Source: Vitellaria paradoxa (lineage: Eukaryota; Streptophyta; Magnoliopsida; Ericales; Sapotaceae). Taken from it: a DNA stretch of 64,000 bases. Position numbers and translations under genes: made by a program. Of the stretch, positions 9,955 through 20,310 are shown in pieces; positions within the stretch are counted from its first letter, which is position 1, and each line of letters opens with the position of its first letter. Below the pieces are notes generated by a model. That model saw only the letters and a program-made list of their open reading frames with translations, did no database searches and was not told the DNA's origin. The DNA is taken from assembly GCA_019916065.1 (NCBI GenBank), contig CM034236.1:24438358-24502357 (forward strand). Reading direction: 5' to 3'.

Positions 9955-10028
9955 GCAAGCACTTTTTGGCGCCGTTGCCGGGGAGCCTTAAGCAAGCACT
10001 TTTTGGCGCCGTTGCCGGGGAGCCTTGA
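9955..10028 (+). repeat. duplicated tRNA-Asp primer-binding site
   Basis: Two 37-bp tandem copies (9955-9991 and 9992-10028), each containing TGGCGCCGTTGCCGGGGA (9967-9984 and 10004-10021), which is complementary to the 3' end of plant tRNA-Asp. The copies differ only near their ends (CCTTAA versus CCTTGA). Confidence 0.9.
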
Positions 10029-10222
10029 ACAACAGTGAACGACGATCTTGGGAAGTTTGGGTGGATTCATCCTCACCACCATTTCCAACGACGAATTGTA
10101 CACTTGTTGGGTAATCTCGTTCCATCTCTTTCATTTTCATTAGTAGTTTTTGATTTGAAATAAGCTAGCATTGGTAAACACTCATAAATTGCTTGTGCTT
10201 ATGCATTTGTTACATTTTGTGC

Positions 10223-12009
10223 ATGCATCTTAGGTCTAGTAGGATTGTTCAATCAATTTTGCATCCACAACCTCAACCTATAGAGGAATTCATTGAGTTT
10301 TCATTGACTTCATCATCCACATCATCTACACCACAATCACCATCATCATCTGTTTCTACTGATTTAGCGTATTTAATGGAAAATTTGGGAGACAATGGGC
10401 AAGATGGCCATGAGGCCATAGCTCCTTTAGATGCACGACCATTGAGGGAGTTGTTGCACCCCGTGCGACAAACTACCCCTTCTTGCATAATTCTTCCTCT
10501 AAATCAGAGGAATTTCACTTTTAAGCCTGGCACAATACAATTGTTACCCACATTTCATGGCATGGATTCGGAAAACCCATACATATACATGAAAGAGTTT
10601 GAGGATGTGTGTGCCACTTGCATGGATTAAAATGTGAGCGAAGACACCGTAAGGTTGCGGTTGTTTCCATTTTCTTTGAAGGATAAGGCCAAAATATGGC
10701 TCAATTCTTTAAGACCTCGTTCCATTGGCACATGGAGAGAAATGCAAGCTGAATTCTTGAAAAAGTATTTCCCAGCTCACAGAACATTAATTATGCAAAA
10801 ATAAATCATGAATTTTTCATGTCAACCGGGTGAGTCATTTTTTCATGCATGGGAAAGGTTTAAAGATTTATGTAATGCATGTCCTCATCATGGATTTCCA
10901 ATTTGGTGGTTTTGTAGTTTTTTCTATGATGCATTGCCATCTGAGCACAAATAGTTAGTGGGTACCATGAGTAATGGCCAATTTCTTGATAAGTCGGCTG
11001 AGGAAGCTTATGAGTTTTGGAGGAGTTGGCTGAAAATACCAAATGTTGGGAGGTAACATCACCTTCACCTTTAGAGTCTAGAGGAGTCCAAGCACAATCT
11101 AGCGGGAAATTAAGGTTGAATGATAGTGACGATTTGAGTGCTAGGATAGCTTCTCTCACTAGGAAGGTAGAGTTACTTGAGACAAAGAAGGTGACATGAT
11201 AAGTGAAAGGGAAGTGAGATGTGTCATTTGTGAGGTACCTGACCATAGCACTGATGATTGTCCCACGATTCCAGCTTTCAAAGAAGTTTTGTATGGGCAA
11301 ACTTCGAACACAAACACCTCACACAATTTCCCTAAGCCATACCCTAGTCAAACTCAAGCTCAGCCAGGACATCCTCCCCTTCCTAACCAATATCACCCTG
11401 GGTTGAGAAATCATCCCAATTTTTCATGGAGGAATGATTTCTCTAGTGTACCCTACCCCCCACAATTCAATTCAAACCCTTCTCAAGGTCAACCACAAGG
11501 TCCATCTTCTAGTTCCTTCCAACCTCAATATAGGAAGTCATCATTAGAGGATACCCTTCAGCAGTTATGCAAGGTCAAATTGGTATTAACAATCAAACTA
11601 CTAAGAATCAAGAGCAAACCAATAGGGCCATTGAGGATATTAGGAACCAATTGACCAAGATCATTCAAAGTCAGAGTCAAACTGAAAAGGGTAGATTGCC
11701 TTCACAAACCATCCAGAACCCTCAGGGTCAAGTTCATATGGGAGAGACTTTAGGTGAGAAATCAACCCATGAACATGTGCAAGCAATCACTACATTGAGG
11801 AGTGGGAGGATAGTCGAAAAACCAGATGATCCGAGGTTGTTGAGGGTTAATGATAAAGAGGGAATGGTTTATGGTGAAAAATGGGAGAGTAGTGAACAAG
11901 GAGAGAGTAGAATAGAAAAGAGAAGAAGTGATGATGAAGGAAAGAGAATGATGATGATGATGTGGTGGAAGAAGTTGTGAGAAATGAGAGAAATGAGAAA
12001 ATGAAAAAG
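10223..12009 (+). pseudogene. gag of element P (inverted relative to pol)
   Basis: Starts at ATG 10223 (MHLRSSRIVQ) about 200 bp after the PBS. Signatures are FKPGTIQLLPTFHGMDSENP, then a retrotransposon gag domain read through stops (LRLFPFSLKDKAKIWLNSL), a zinc knuckle CVICEVPDHSTDDC (CX2CX4HX4C) at about 11220-11260, and the pre-protease signature AITTLRSGR near 11788. Stops at 10628, 10802 and 10953 and a frameshift near 11015 kill it. After about 12009 the sequence changes to alpha1 in the other orientation. The natural continuation, the protease, is at 8004 on the opposite strand, so the gene has been split by an inversion. Confidence 0.9.
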
Positions 12010-13287
12010 AAGGGTTCACACATTCCTATTAGCATAAAATGCTCTTCTAGTTGCACATAACTCCATGATATATGAATGAATTAAAATGAAACTCAAAGTG
12101 GACAGCTCCTAACCATGTTTCAATGCATATGTAAATCACATCACATAACCTACACAATGCCACTACATGCACAATACAAGAGTTGCTTGCTTAGAATCCA
12201 CTAGGTCTTTGTTTTGGTTGTAACTTGGCCAGGGGTAATGGTTAACAATGGAAGATATGGAAATCAAAGCACATGTCTTGGGATAAAAATATTCAAGTGC
12301 ACACAAGTCCCAAACTACCCATTTCCCTTCCAACCCCAAGAAGAACTATAACAAGAAGCTTATTCACTAACTTACAAACTACTCATGGGACATTCTCAAT
12401 AATTGTAATACAATGCACAAGTCCCAAAATTACATAAGCAAAAATGAATGATAGACTTTTTCTTTTCTTCTTTTTTTTTTTTCTTTTTCTTTTTTTTTTC
12501 TTTTGAAATAATGAAATAAACATAAGCTAATTCTCCACCTACTATTCTCTCTCAATATGCTCTCAAAAGTTTCAATTCCCAACCCCCACTCACATCACTA
12601 ACATTGAGGCACTTTCATAACCCAAAACATGTGAGGGTAAGGCTTAAAAGTGTGTGAACAAGGTTAAGGGACAATATATGAGATGGGAACCAAAGAAAAT
12701 ATATATATATCTATCACACACTTATTAAAAGGGCTTCAAGTTGGTTCCTAGGGCAATTTCATATCAAGAAAGGATAAAAAGGCTCAAAATGACAAAGAAA
12801 GCCTAGCATCATTTTCAAAACTTGCAACAACTCATAATGTGCTACATAGATACTCATGTAAGTGTTTGTGATGCAATCGATCCAATGAAATCCAAAGTGA
12901 AGAGCAAAAGAAATGTAAGCATGTGCAACCCCTCAAGAAAAGAATATACGGCTCAAAAGCTCACCATAAAGGGTGTAGTCTCTACCTAGTCCAAAGATGC
13001 TCAAGTAACCAATATCAAATAAATTTTACTCCTAAGCACATAAACTTTCCACCATGATAGTCCAAAAATGCACAAAGTTATCACACACTCCACTTGAATT
13101 ATGTTTCCTATTAATACTTAAACAAAACTCACTTATTACTCTCTCACTCAAATTCACCATTGACCAAACCCAAAAAGGTTAACATGTAAGTATAAATGTG
13201 CTAAATTCATGTATTTAAGCTAAAAAAATGCTCAAATTTTGAAAATTTTGGCAATTTTAGCACAAAGTGTCATCATAGCGAACTCTA

Positions 13288-13320
13288 CCCCCCAACTTAA
13301 ACTAAACATTGTCCTCAATG
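13288..13320 (-). promoter_or_regulatory. internal PPT with hairpin, alpha1
   Basis: The minus strand reads CATTG-AGGA-CAATG (13307-13320) and then TTTAAGTTGGGGGG (G run at 13288-13293), the same unit as at 60835-60867 in alpha2. Confidence 0.7.
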
Positions 13321-13798
13321 TGAAACTATAATGCATAAGTGGGTCTGTAGTGTGCAAAGTGAGCATGATGATGAGCATGAAATAATAGCCACAAAAGGCA
13401 CAAATAAGAACATAGCACAAATTAAACCAAGCATGCACCCATTATTCAAGCCCCTTAAGGCATCACCTAAAACACCCCCCAACCTAGATTCTACAGCACT
13501 CCCAACACAGCAATTATATATATGGAGTTCTAAAATTGAAAGTGCAAGATTAAATAAGAAGGAGAGGAAAGGTATTACCTCAAGAGCTTCCTTATTTGAA
13601 GAAAACAAAAGAAACTATTCAATAGAAAAGGTTAGACATAAAATGAAATGAAAATAAGACAAGAAAAGGGTTAGTACGAAAGAAGAAATAAAAATAAAGA
13701 AAAGAAAATAAAGGAAAGAATCAAATTAAAAAGAACTATGAAAATAAGAAAATGAAAAATCTAATCTACTATGTACAAATGAAATGAAAACAAAAGTG

Positions 13799-15521
13799 TT
13801 ATCCAACACCCTCTCTATCCCATGCATCCACAAATGGTTTACGAAATAAATGTTCTCTTCGGGCCCACTAGGCACTGAATATGGATGCTTTCCAGGTGTA
13901 AAATACACCGGGGAATGAAAGGCCAAGTGAGGTTCTTGAAACCTCGAATGTGGCCAAAGTGTAAGTGCAGGTGTGGACATGGTTGGCTCAATTAGTCTCT
14001 TGATACCCAAGAAATCTATGGATGTGGAAAATGTAGGTTCAATAAGTCTTTCAATGCCCAAGAAATCTATAGGTGTAGGAATGGTGGGTTTGAATGATAT
14101 CTCAACACCCAAGAAGTCAATGTAAGCCTTCCCCGTGTCTACTACCTCTCCCAATGATGGCCGATTTCATGGTAGTCACTCACAATTCCCATAGTAAGAC
14201 TTTTGGATGGGACTAAAGTCAGGAGATGAGAGGTGTGCACCACTCTCAACCTCAGGTTGTGTAGTGGAGTGAACTAGGGTCAACCGACTCAATGATATGT
14301 TCCTCAGGCCATGTGGCATTCAAATGCTCAATTGGAGTCAAAGGACTCTCAATAAGGTCTGGGATGGTTGAGGTAGGTTGAGCATCAAGCTCGGTAGTAG
14401 GAAAGAATTGTATATCTCCTTGACTCTCAGTAAGTGGTAGAAGGATATCCTGAACCGAAGTGTCTAAAGGAATATGAGAAAGATGCTCATTGCAAGTGTT
14501 ATCCCCAGTGTAGTTAGGGCAATTGTCCCACTCAGTGCTTAAAGTAGTGCCTGAGGTTGATGACTCAATCATGCTACCACTTAAATTGGTGCTCATAGCT
14601 TGTGTTATCTTAGAAAGTTGCTCTCTCAATCATCTAGGGCCTGGTTGCACTTGTTATAAAAGCTCAATTGCTGTTGCATAAATTGATAAAAGTTCCTCTA
14701 ATTGTGCATCATTAGGTTCACAAGACCAATAATCTTGGGTTCCTCATACTGGCCCTCAGTGAGTGGAACAAGGTTGGGATAGGCACAATAATTAGTCTCC
14801 ATGCATGTGCTACTTCTAAAGGATGGATCATGAATATCAAGTGAAGTAAGAGTATATGGGGAAGGTTCAGTGTGGCTTCTAAGTGCATGAGATTCAAAAT
14901 TAGGCTTAAGTCTTCCCTGTGGCCTGGTGTGTTCATAGAAAAATTCGAGGAATGACCATGCCTCACCTGGGGTAAGGTCCAGAATTCCCTATCTAAGACT
15001 TTATCAAACGCCTGGTGTAAACTACTATGTAGAGCATTATATAATATGGCTACAATGTCCCCTAGCTCTAATCCGTGACTTGGAATGTTTCCAAAAGATT
15101 GTTAAATCTCTCCCAACTTTATAAAATACTACTTCACCCTTTTTTGGATAAAAATTTTTGATTTGAAGGCCATGAGTGAAGGTTTGATGAATAGGGAGAA
15201 ATGTTCAATAAAAGCTTGATGAAATTGCTCCCAAGTACAGACCCATTCACCTTACAGCATAACACCAGTCACCAGCCACACTTTGTAATGATAAATGGGA
15301 AAAACATACAACCTAAGTCTCTCACTCTTTCTAGCATCATCACATAAACACACATGCTGCCTTAAACCTATCAAGGTGAGACATGGGTCTTCCTCCTCAT
15401 GCCAAGAATTGAGGAAGCAACTATAGGTGTCTAAGGTAAAAGCATATCCACAACATGCCACCTAGGATACTCTATGTATTACTGGTATCAAAAAGGGCCG
15501 TTACAAGGTCACAACTTCCAT
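13799..15521 (-). pseudogene. gag of alpha1, frameshifted
   Basis: Colinear over its whole length with the intact 575-codon gag at 58633-60360. The start codon is at 15521 and the stop at 13799-13801. Surviving open pieces (15252-15461, 14718-14966, 14252-14629, 13726-14154) lie in different frames, and only short tracts share the alpha2 frame. The three 17-codon repeats near the C-terminus are kept (FLGVE, FLGIERLIEP, FLGIKRLIEP). No zinc knuckle is present, as in alpha2. Confidence 0.88.
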
Positions 15522-15735
15522 GTCTCAAGATCAGAGAAAATAAAATGAAAATAAAATGAGAAAAGGGAAAAAAACTACACTAAATGCAAACCTAAGTTAA
15601 CTAGCATGCAAACTAGGTTATATGATATTGCAAAAGAAAGAAAACTACTAATAAGCAGATGGAGAAAAAATTCACCCATTCTCACATGAACTCTCTTTAA
15701 CTCCCCAAGTCTAGCGACTTAGCTGCCCTCCCCCC

Positions 15736-15753
15736 TCCGGCACCACGGCGCCA
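15736..15753 (-). promoter_or_regulatory. degenerate tRNA-Asp PBS of alpha1
   Basis: The plus strand CCGGCACCACGGCGCCA corresponds to the PBS complement with about two extra bases in the middle, directly beside the LTR end at 15760. Confidence 0.7.
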
Positions 15754-15759
15754 AAAACT

Positions 15760-17279
15760 TGACCGACCCTAAAAAGTGTTTCGGGTTGTACCTCTCAAGT
15801 GCAAGAGGGCAGTCGTAGTTTTAAAACTCGGTGAGTACCGAGGTCGAATCCACAGGGAGGGCTTTGTTAAAAGCTCAAGACTTGTTCTCTTAATTAGTAG
15901 GTGAACCTAAATTAATTTAAACTAATTTTTTAGCAACTTAAACTTTTGTTTTCGATTCTAAATGAAAGAAATTCGATTTAATTTTAAAATGCAAACAAAG
16001 CATCTACTCTAAATTCTAAAGCGAATAAATCAACTCATAAATTAAATTAAATAACAAGCACAATACTAAAAAGGTTCTTGATCCAACTTTCAAGTCCGGG
16101 TAGTTCACTACTTTGCCTTGGGGTGTGTTTGTTTAAAGAACAGGGTTTAATTTGAAAAGTTTTAAAAATGTTATAATCAAAGGTCAGTACCAGTGATCTC
16201 AAGCGGATATGGTTAAAGATCTTTGTTTCCTAGGGTTTTTCAATTAAACTTCAAAAATTAATAAAAATCTAATTTTTAAGACTATTCGAAAGTATTTGAA
16301 GATTGGTTACGAAAATCCATACCAGTGATCTCACACGGATTTGGTTAAGGATTTTCGTATTCGAATGTTTTCGAAATAGAAAAAAAATAGATTTGTAAAA
16401 GGTAAATCCCTTCGCGAAAGGTTTCGCAACCTACGCGAAGGGTTTCGTAACCTACGCGAAAGGTTTCGTAACCTACGCGAAGGGACTACGAACACCCCAA
16501 GGCTTTTCGTGAACTACCCTTTCTTGATTCGTTGAATCAAGATTAGGGTTTTACGCTAAAACTACTTTAAGCATCTTAAAAACAATCAAATAGCATTCAA
16601 TCATACGGAAAGAGAATTGAAACAAGAAAAACATGATATTACGAAACAAACGAAATAAAACGAAGTAGATTAAAGTGCAACTTACAACGTAAAGCGAATG
16701 TAAAAGATGAAGTGAAGAATCACTACAAAGATGACGATGAAAGCTCCAACAAAAATTATGAATCCACGCATGCAAGCTTAAAACCTAATCTAAAAACTCT
16801 CAAAATTCTATTCTAATACTTAATTGAAGGTGCGAAATTAAAAGGTGCTTCTTTCCCTCTTGGCCGTGCAATGGGTCTTTATATAGATGCCACAAAACCC
16901 TAGAAGAGGAGCTTTCACACGGCAATTGTAAATCACGGATGGTCCCGACCGTCTGAAGTTTTTAACTTTCTGTGGTCCCGACCGTCTGGAGAGGGGGTCG
17001 GGACCGTCCAGCTTTTCCTTCATTGCTCTCTTTCATTCTCTTGGTTGGGTCTTTGGGCTAGTCTTTTCCATCGAAGATGAGGTTCGAACCATGACTTTTT
17101 CTTCGTCTTCTTGGCCCTCTCCATAGCTATAAACTTCGACATCCTTGCCCTTTTTCCTACAAATAAAACAATAAAAGTATGAGTAATACTATAACACTAA
17201 AACTTCAACTTTAATTATTTAAATGCATGAATAAGTGTTGAGTTAGGGAGTTTGTAATTATACTTTTCAAGTGTAATTA
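15760..17279 (-). mobile_element. 5' LTR of alpha1
   Basis: The plus strand begins TGACCGACCC and ends in a mutated version of the terminal hairpin (AAGTGTAATTA, where TCA is expected). It is the reverse complement of 56840-58382 with small differences; the palindrome array is reduced, lacking one CCCCCTCTCCAGACGGTC segment (about 16938-17012). The U5 hairpin CTCGGT-GAGT-ACCGAG is at 15827-15842. Confidence 0.9.
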
Positions 17280-19042
17280 GTTACTAACTTATTTTAGGAC
17301 ACAAAGAAGCTATGCAAAACTGAAGCTTGAAGTAAAGCAGACCAGGCTCAATATCATATAAGCGTCCAGACGAGAGAAGACCTTTTGGACAGTGATGTTT
17401 AGACGTTTCCACACCGTTTAAAAGCAATATATGTTTTAGCCCAAGCACAAGTTCATGCACAATGGAGGATTCACACAACACTAAATTCAATAAAAGACAT
17501 GGAAGGAATGATTTTTATAAGAAGCTCCAAAATATTTCAAAAGTTGTCATAGCCTTCACACCAAATATGTCTACATCAATGTACATCTGTACAGGCAGGA
17601 GATTAGGAAAGAAAAAGAAAGGATTTCACTAAGAGAATTTGAATGCATTTTACATATCCATAATGCATAGAAATTACCTTTTTTTTTTAATTTTTAGGGG
17701 ATATTCAATTTTCATTTAGATTCGATTACCTTACATTCTACAATTTTAGTTTTATAGAGAGTTTTTTTAGAGAGAGTTTTCTATAAAGAATGTTTTAAGG
17801 AGGTTTTACTTACAATTTTCTAGGTTAGAGAGTTTTAGGGTAGAGAGGATAGCAACAGCAGGGCTATTATTCTCCTTCTTCCCATTATTTCTTTTGGTTT
17901 TTACTCTACAAATAGTAGTTTATTTCTTTTCTTTAGCATTTTATTTTAAGCATTCCTGTTATTTTCATCATTGAAGAACCAATAGTCTAGTCCATTTTCT
18001 TATTTTGAGTATTAATCAAACGTCTAGATCTTATTCTACAGTTTCTTTTTAATATTTCTTATTTACATCAATGAAATAAGTGATTTAAATCTTTCTTTCA
18101 TGTTTTGTTTTTCAGTTTGTGTCTATTATTGTTCCAGCCTTGCCATATTTTTATTGTAGTTATTATAATCTTTGTCCTTGCATTAATTTTCAATACTTGA
18201 ATGCTATGTTGGCTTTTATATATTCCTTATATGTTGTTTTACTTCACTATCTTTAAATATCTACCATTAAAATTCTTTTTTTCTTTAATCTCTGATTCCA
18301 GTTATTTTCCCATGTTCAATTTCATAAAGTTTTTAGTTAAGAGAATGTTAGGTTAAATCTAGGTTATTTGTTTTACACAGTGATGAAGAACTAAGTTCAT
18401 CTTATGCCCAAATCCATGTCCCCATAATTTTAATGTTAAATTTTTTTTTACTTATTTATTAGTATTTTTAGATCTAAGTTTTGAACTTCTAAAAAAACAT
18501 TGGTGTGTGAATTTTTTGCTAACATGATAATATCATCGAGACTCAACATACACAAGAGAAGAATGTGAGTTAGGATAGAGGATGCTTATGCTTATTACTA
18601 TCATGTCTCAGATTTCATAGCTTAAGTTGTGAGCTAATAAACATATGCAATTTATAATAATCATCAAATAACCTAATTAGAGTTATATGACCACCCTATA
18701 ATAATTACCAAAAAAAAAAACACCCTATAACATTAGAATAAAATAATAATAAAAGTTTCAGTCTTAACTGGATAAAAGAGCTCCCATTACAATATCCAAA
18801 AAATATCTAGGCTCATCTGGCCTTTACAACCATATCGACTAAATATCTAATACAAAAATAGTATTTTCTCGAAGATCAAAGAATAACATGAATATAATCA
18901 TTAAAACTCAATGCTGGTCGGCCCATCTAAGCGTCGGGCTCTACACTTGTAACAAAGTTTACAAGGACGTGAGCACTAAATCTATGTGTGCCGAGTGAGT
19001 GGTTTGAGATAAGGATGTAAAATAGTGATGATGGGCTCCATG
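17280..19042. other. unassigned stretch, probably old LTR remnant
   Basis: No gene frame. The first roughly 900 bp resemble the body of a gypsy LTR in plus orientation: a start like that after the alpha terminal hairpin, a CAGACG/GACGTTTCC box region at 17370-17420, a TATA-like AATATATG at about 17427, then a T-rich leader with GAGAGTTTT repeats at 17758-17850. No ends, PBS or target duplication were found. From 18700 to 19042 nothing is recognisable except a poly-A run at 18709. Confidence 0.35.
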
Positions 19043-20310
19043 TGTTGGAATTAGGAACGCAATGGAACAAGTTTTTAAAAATATTTTCAAATCAATCATG
19101 CATGAAAGGATATAAACTCCATATATCTTTATGTTTGAAACACAAAAACGAATTCAAAAATAATCAAAACTAACCTTTTGACATTTCTTGATTCGATCTT
19201 GATTTATTGAAGAACTTTGGTTTCCCGATGATCAAAACGCCCAAGTCTTCTACTCTTTTTTCCTGTCAAGATCATCTTAGATCTTTTTTGATGTCTAGGA
19301 TTGTATGGACAACTGAAAAGACTATCCCTTTATACTAGCAAGAGTAGGGACCTAGTTGTAAATAAACTTAAGTTGAATAATAAGAAAATTACTCATAATT
19401 ATCTCTTAATTACAATTATATCCCCTTAATCATTATACCTTACTCCACTAAAAAGGTATAATTGAACTTTAACCTCAGTCTATTGAAATAACCTTATAAA
19501 ACAACTTGTTCATTTTTTAATTCTACAACTAAGCCCCTTCACTATATATTGAGACAATTAAAATTAAGAAGCTATCCAATACTAATTGATACCTCCTGCA
19601 TATTCTAAGAACTATTATTCTAATCTTCTTATGTTAGCCACCATCTCAACAACATATTATTAAGATGATCATATACGAATTTAATGATTGGTTAATATTT
19701 TTAATATGTATAATATCCTTATCTAAAATGAGATTGTGGATTCCTTCTTAATAGTGTGTTCGCTAGTGTTATGTAATGACTTCCCAAAATACTAAGGTGT
19801 TGGCTTAATGCTAATCAGCCTCATTCCTGATGAATGAAAGTTATCATTTCATAAAATAGTGTTCATCATTATCTCAAGATTTAGAGCAACTGCTTAGCGT
19901 GAGCATAAAAATTACATAAATGCAGATAGTATAGCTTAAATGTATTTCTCGTTATTGTCATATTTAGTGTTTTCCACACCAACATTTTAGATTTAGAGTC
20001 CATTACTTTAATGATTAAGACAAATCATTCTATTAAATAAAAATATAAAATGTTACAATCTTTCAGTTGAGATTTCCTCATATCATCACTGACTGCGAAC
20101 AAATATAGATCGACTAATATTTATATTCATATCTCCTATGTATGAAATGCACACGAATCAAGTTCCTTAATCAATCAAGGATTACATTCATCATGTGAAA
20201 TACATGCATCCATACAAAATAAAGAAATCTTAAATAGACTATAAAGATTCTTTATTAAAATCAAATTAGTGCACCATCTAATAAATGACTTTAGGGTATA
20301 CATCCCAAGA
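19043..20310 (-). mobile_element. copia copy 1, 3' LTR
   Basis: Starts TGTTGGAATTAGG and ends CATCCCAAGA (CCCAACA in the family). It aligns end to end with 24791-26068, 38952-40231, 42156-43437 and 47945-49221 and is the most diverged of them. The following ACGTCCATTTGCA is a decayed PPT, which sets the minus orientation. Confidence 0.9.

Larger units (their letters stand above)
8466..9957 (+). mobile_element. chimeric gypsy LTR (alpha-type body, P-type 3' end)
   Basis: Starts TGATTACACTTG and ends GAGCA just before the PBS. From 8466 to about 9718 it matches the alpha LTRs (56840, 62684 and, inverted, 15760-17279) with few differences, including loss of about 20 bp near 8545. After ATGAGTTG at 9711-9718 it departs completely until the PBS; the last 240 bp belong to a different U5, with a hairpin at 9878-9891. 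It therefore joins an alpha LTR to the leader of P. Confidence 0.85.
12010..17279 (-). mobile_element. alpha1: gag-only gypsy element, minus strand
   Basis: In element order: 5' LTR 17279-15760, degenerate PBS, broken gag 15521-13799, internal PPT and about 1.3 kb of noncoding 3' sequence to 12010, all colinear with alpha2 (58383-62205). The remaining 3' piece and 3' LTR are at 8005 onward in opposite orientation. An interrupted T-run at about 12464-12500 matches the A/G run of alpha2. Confidence 0.85.
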
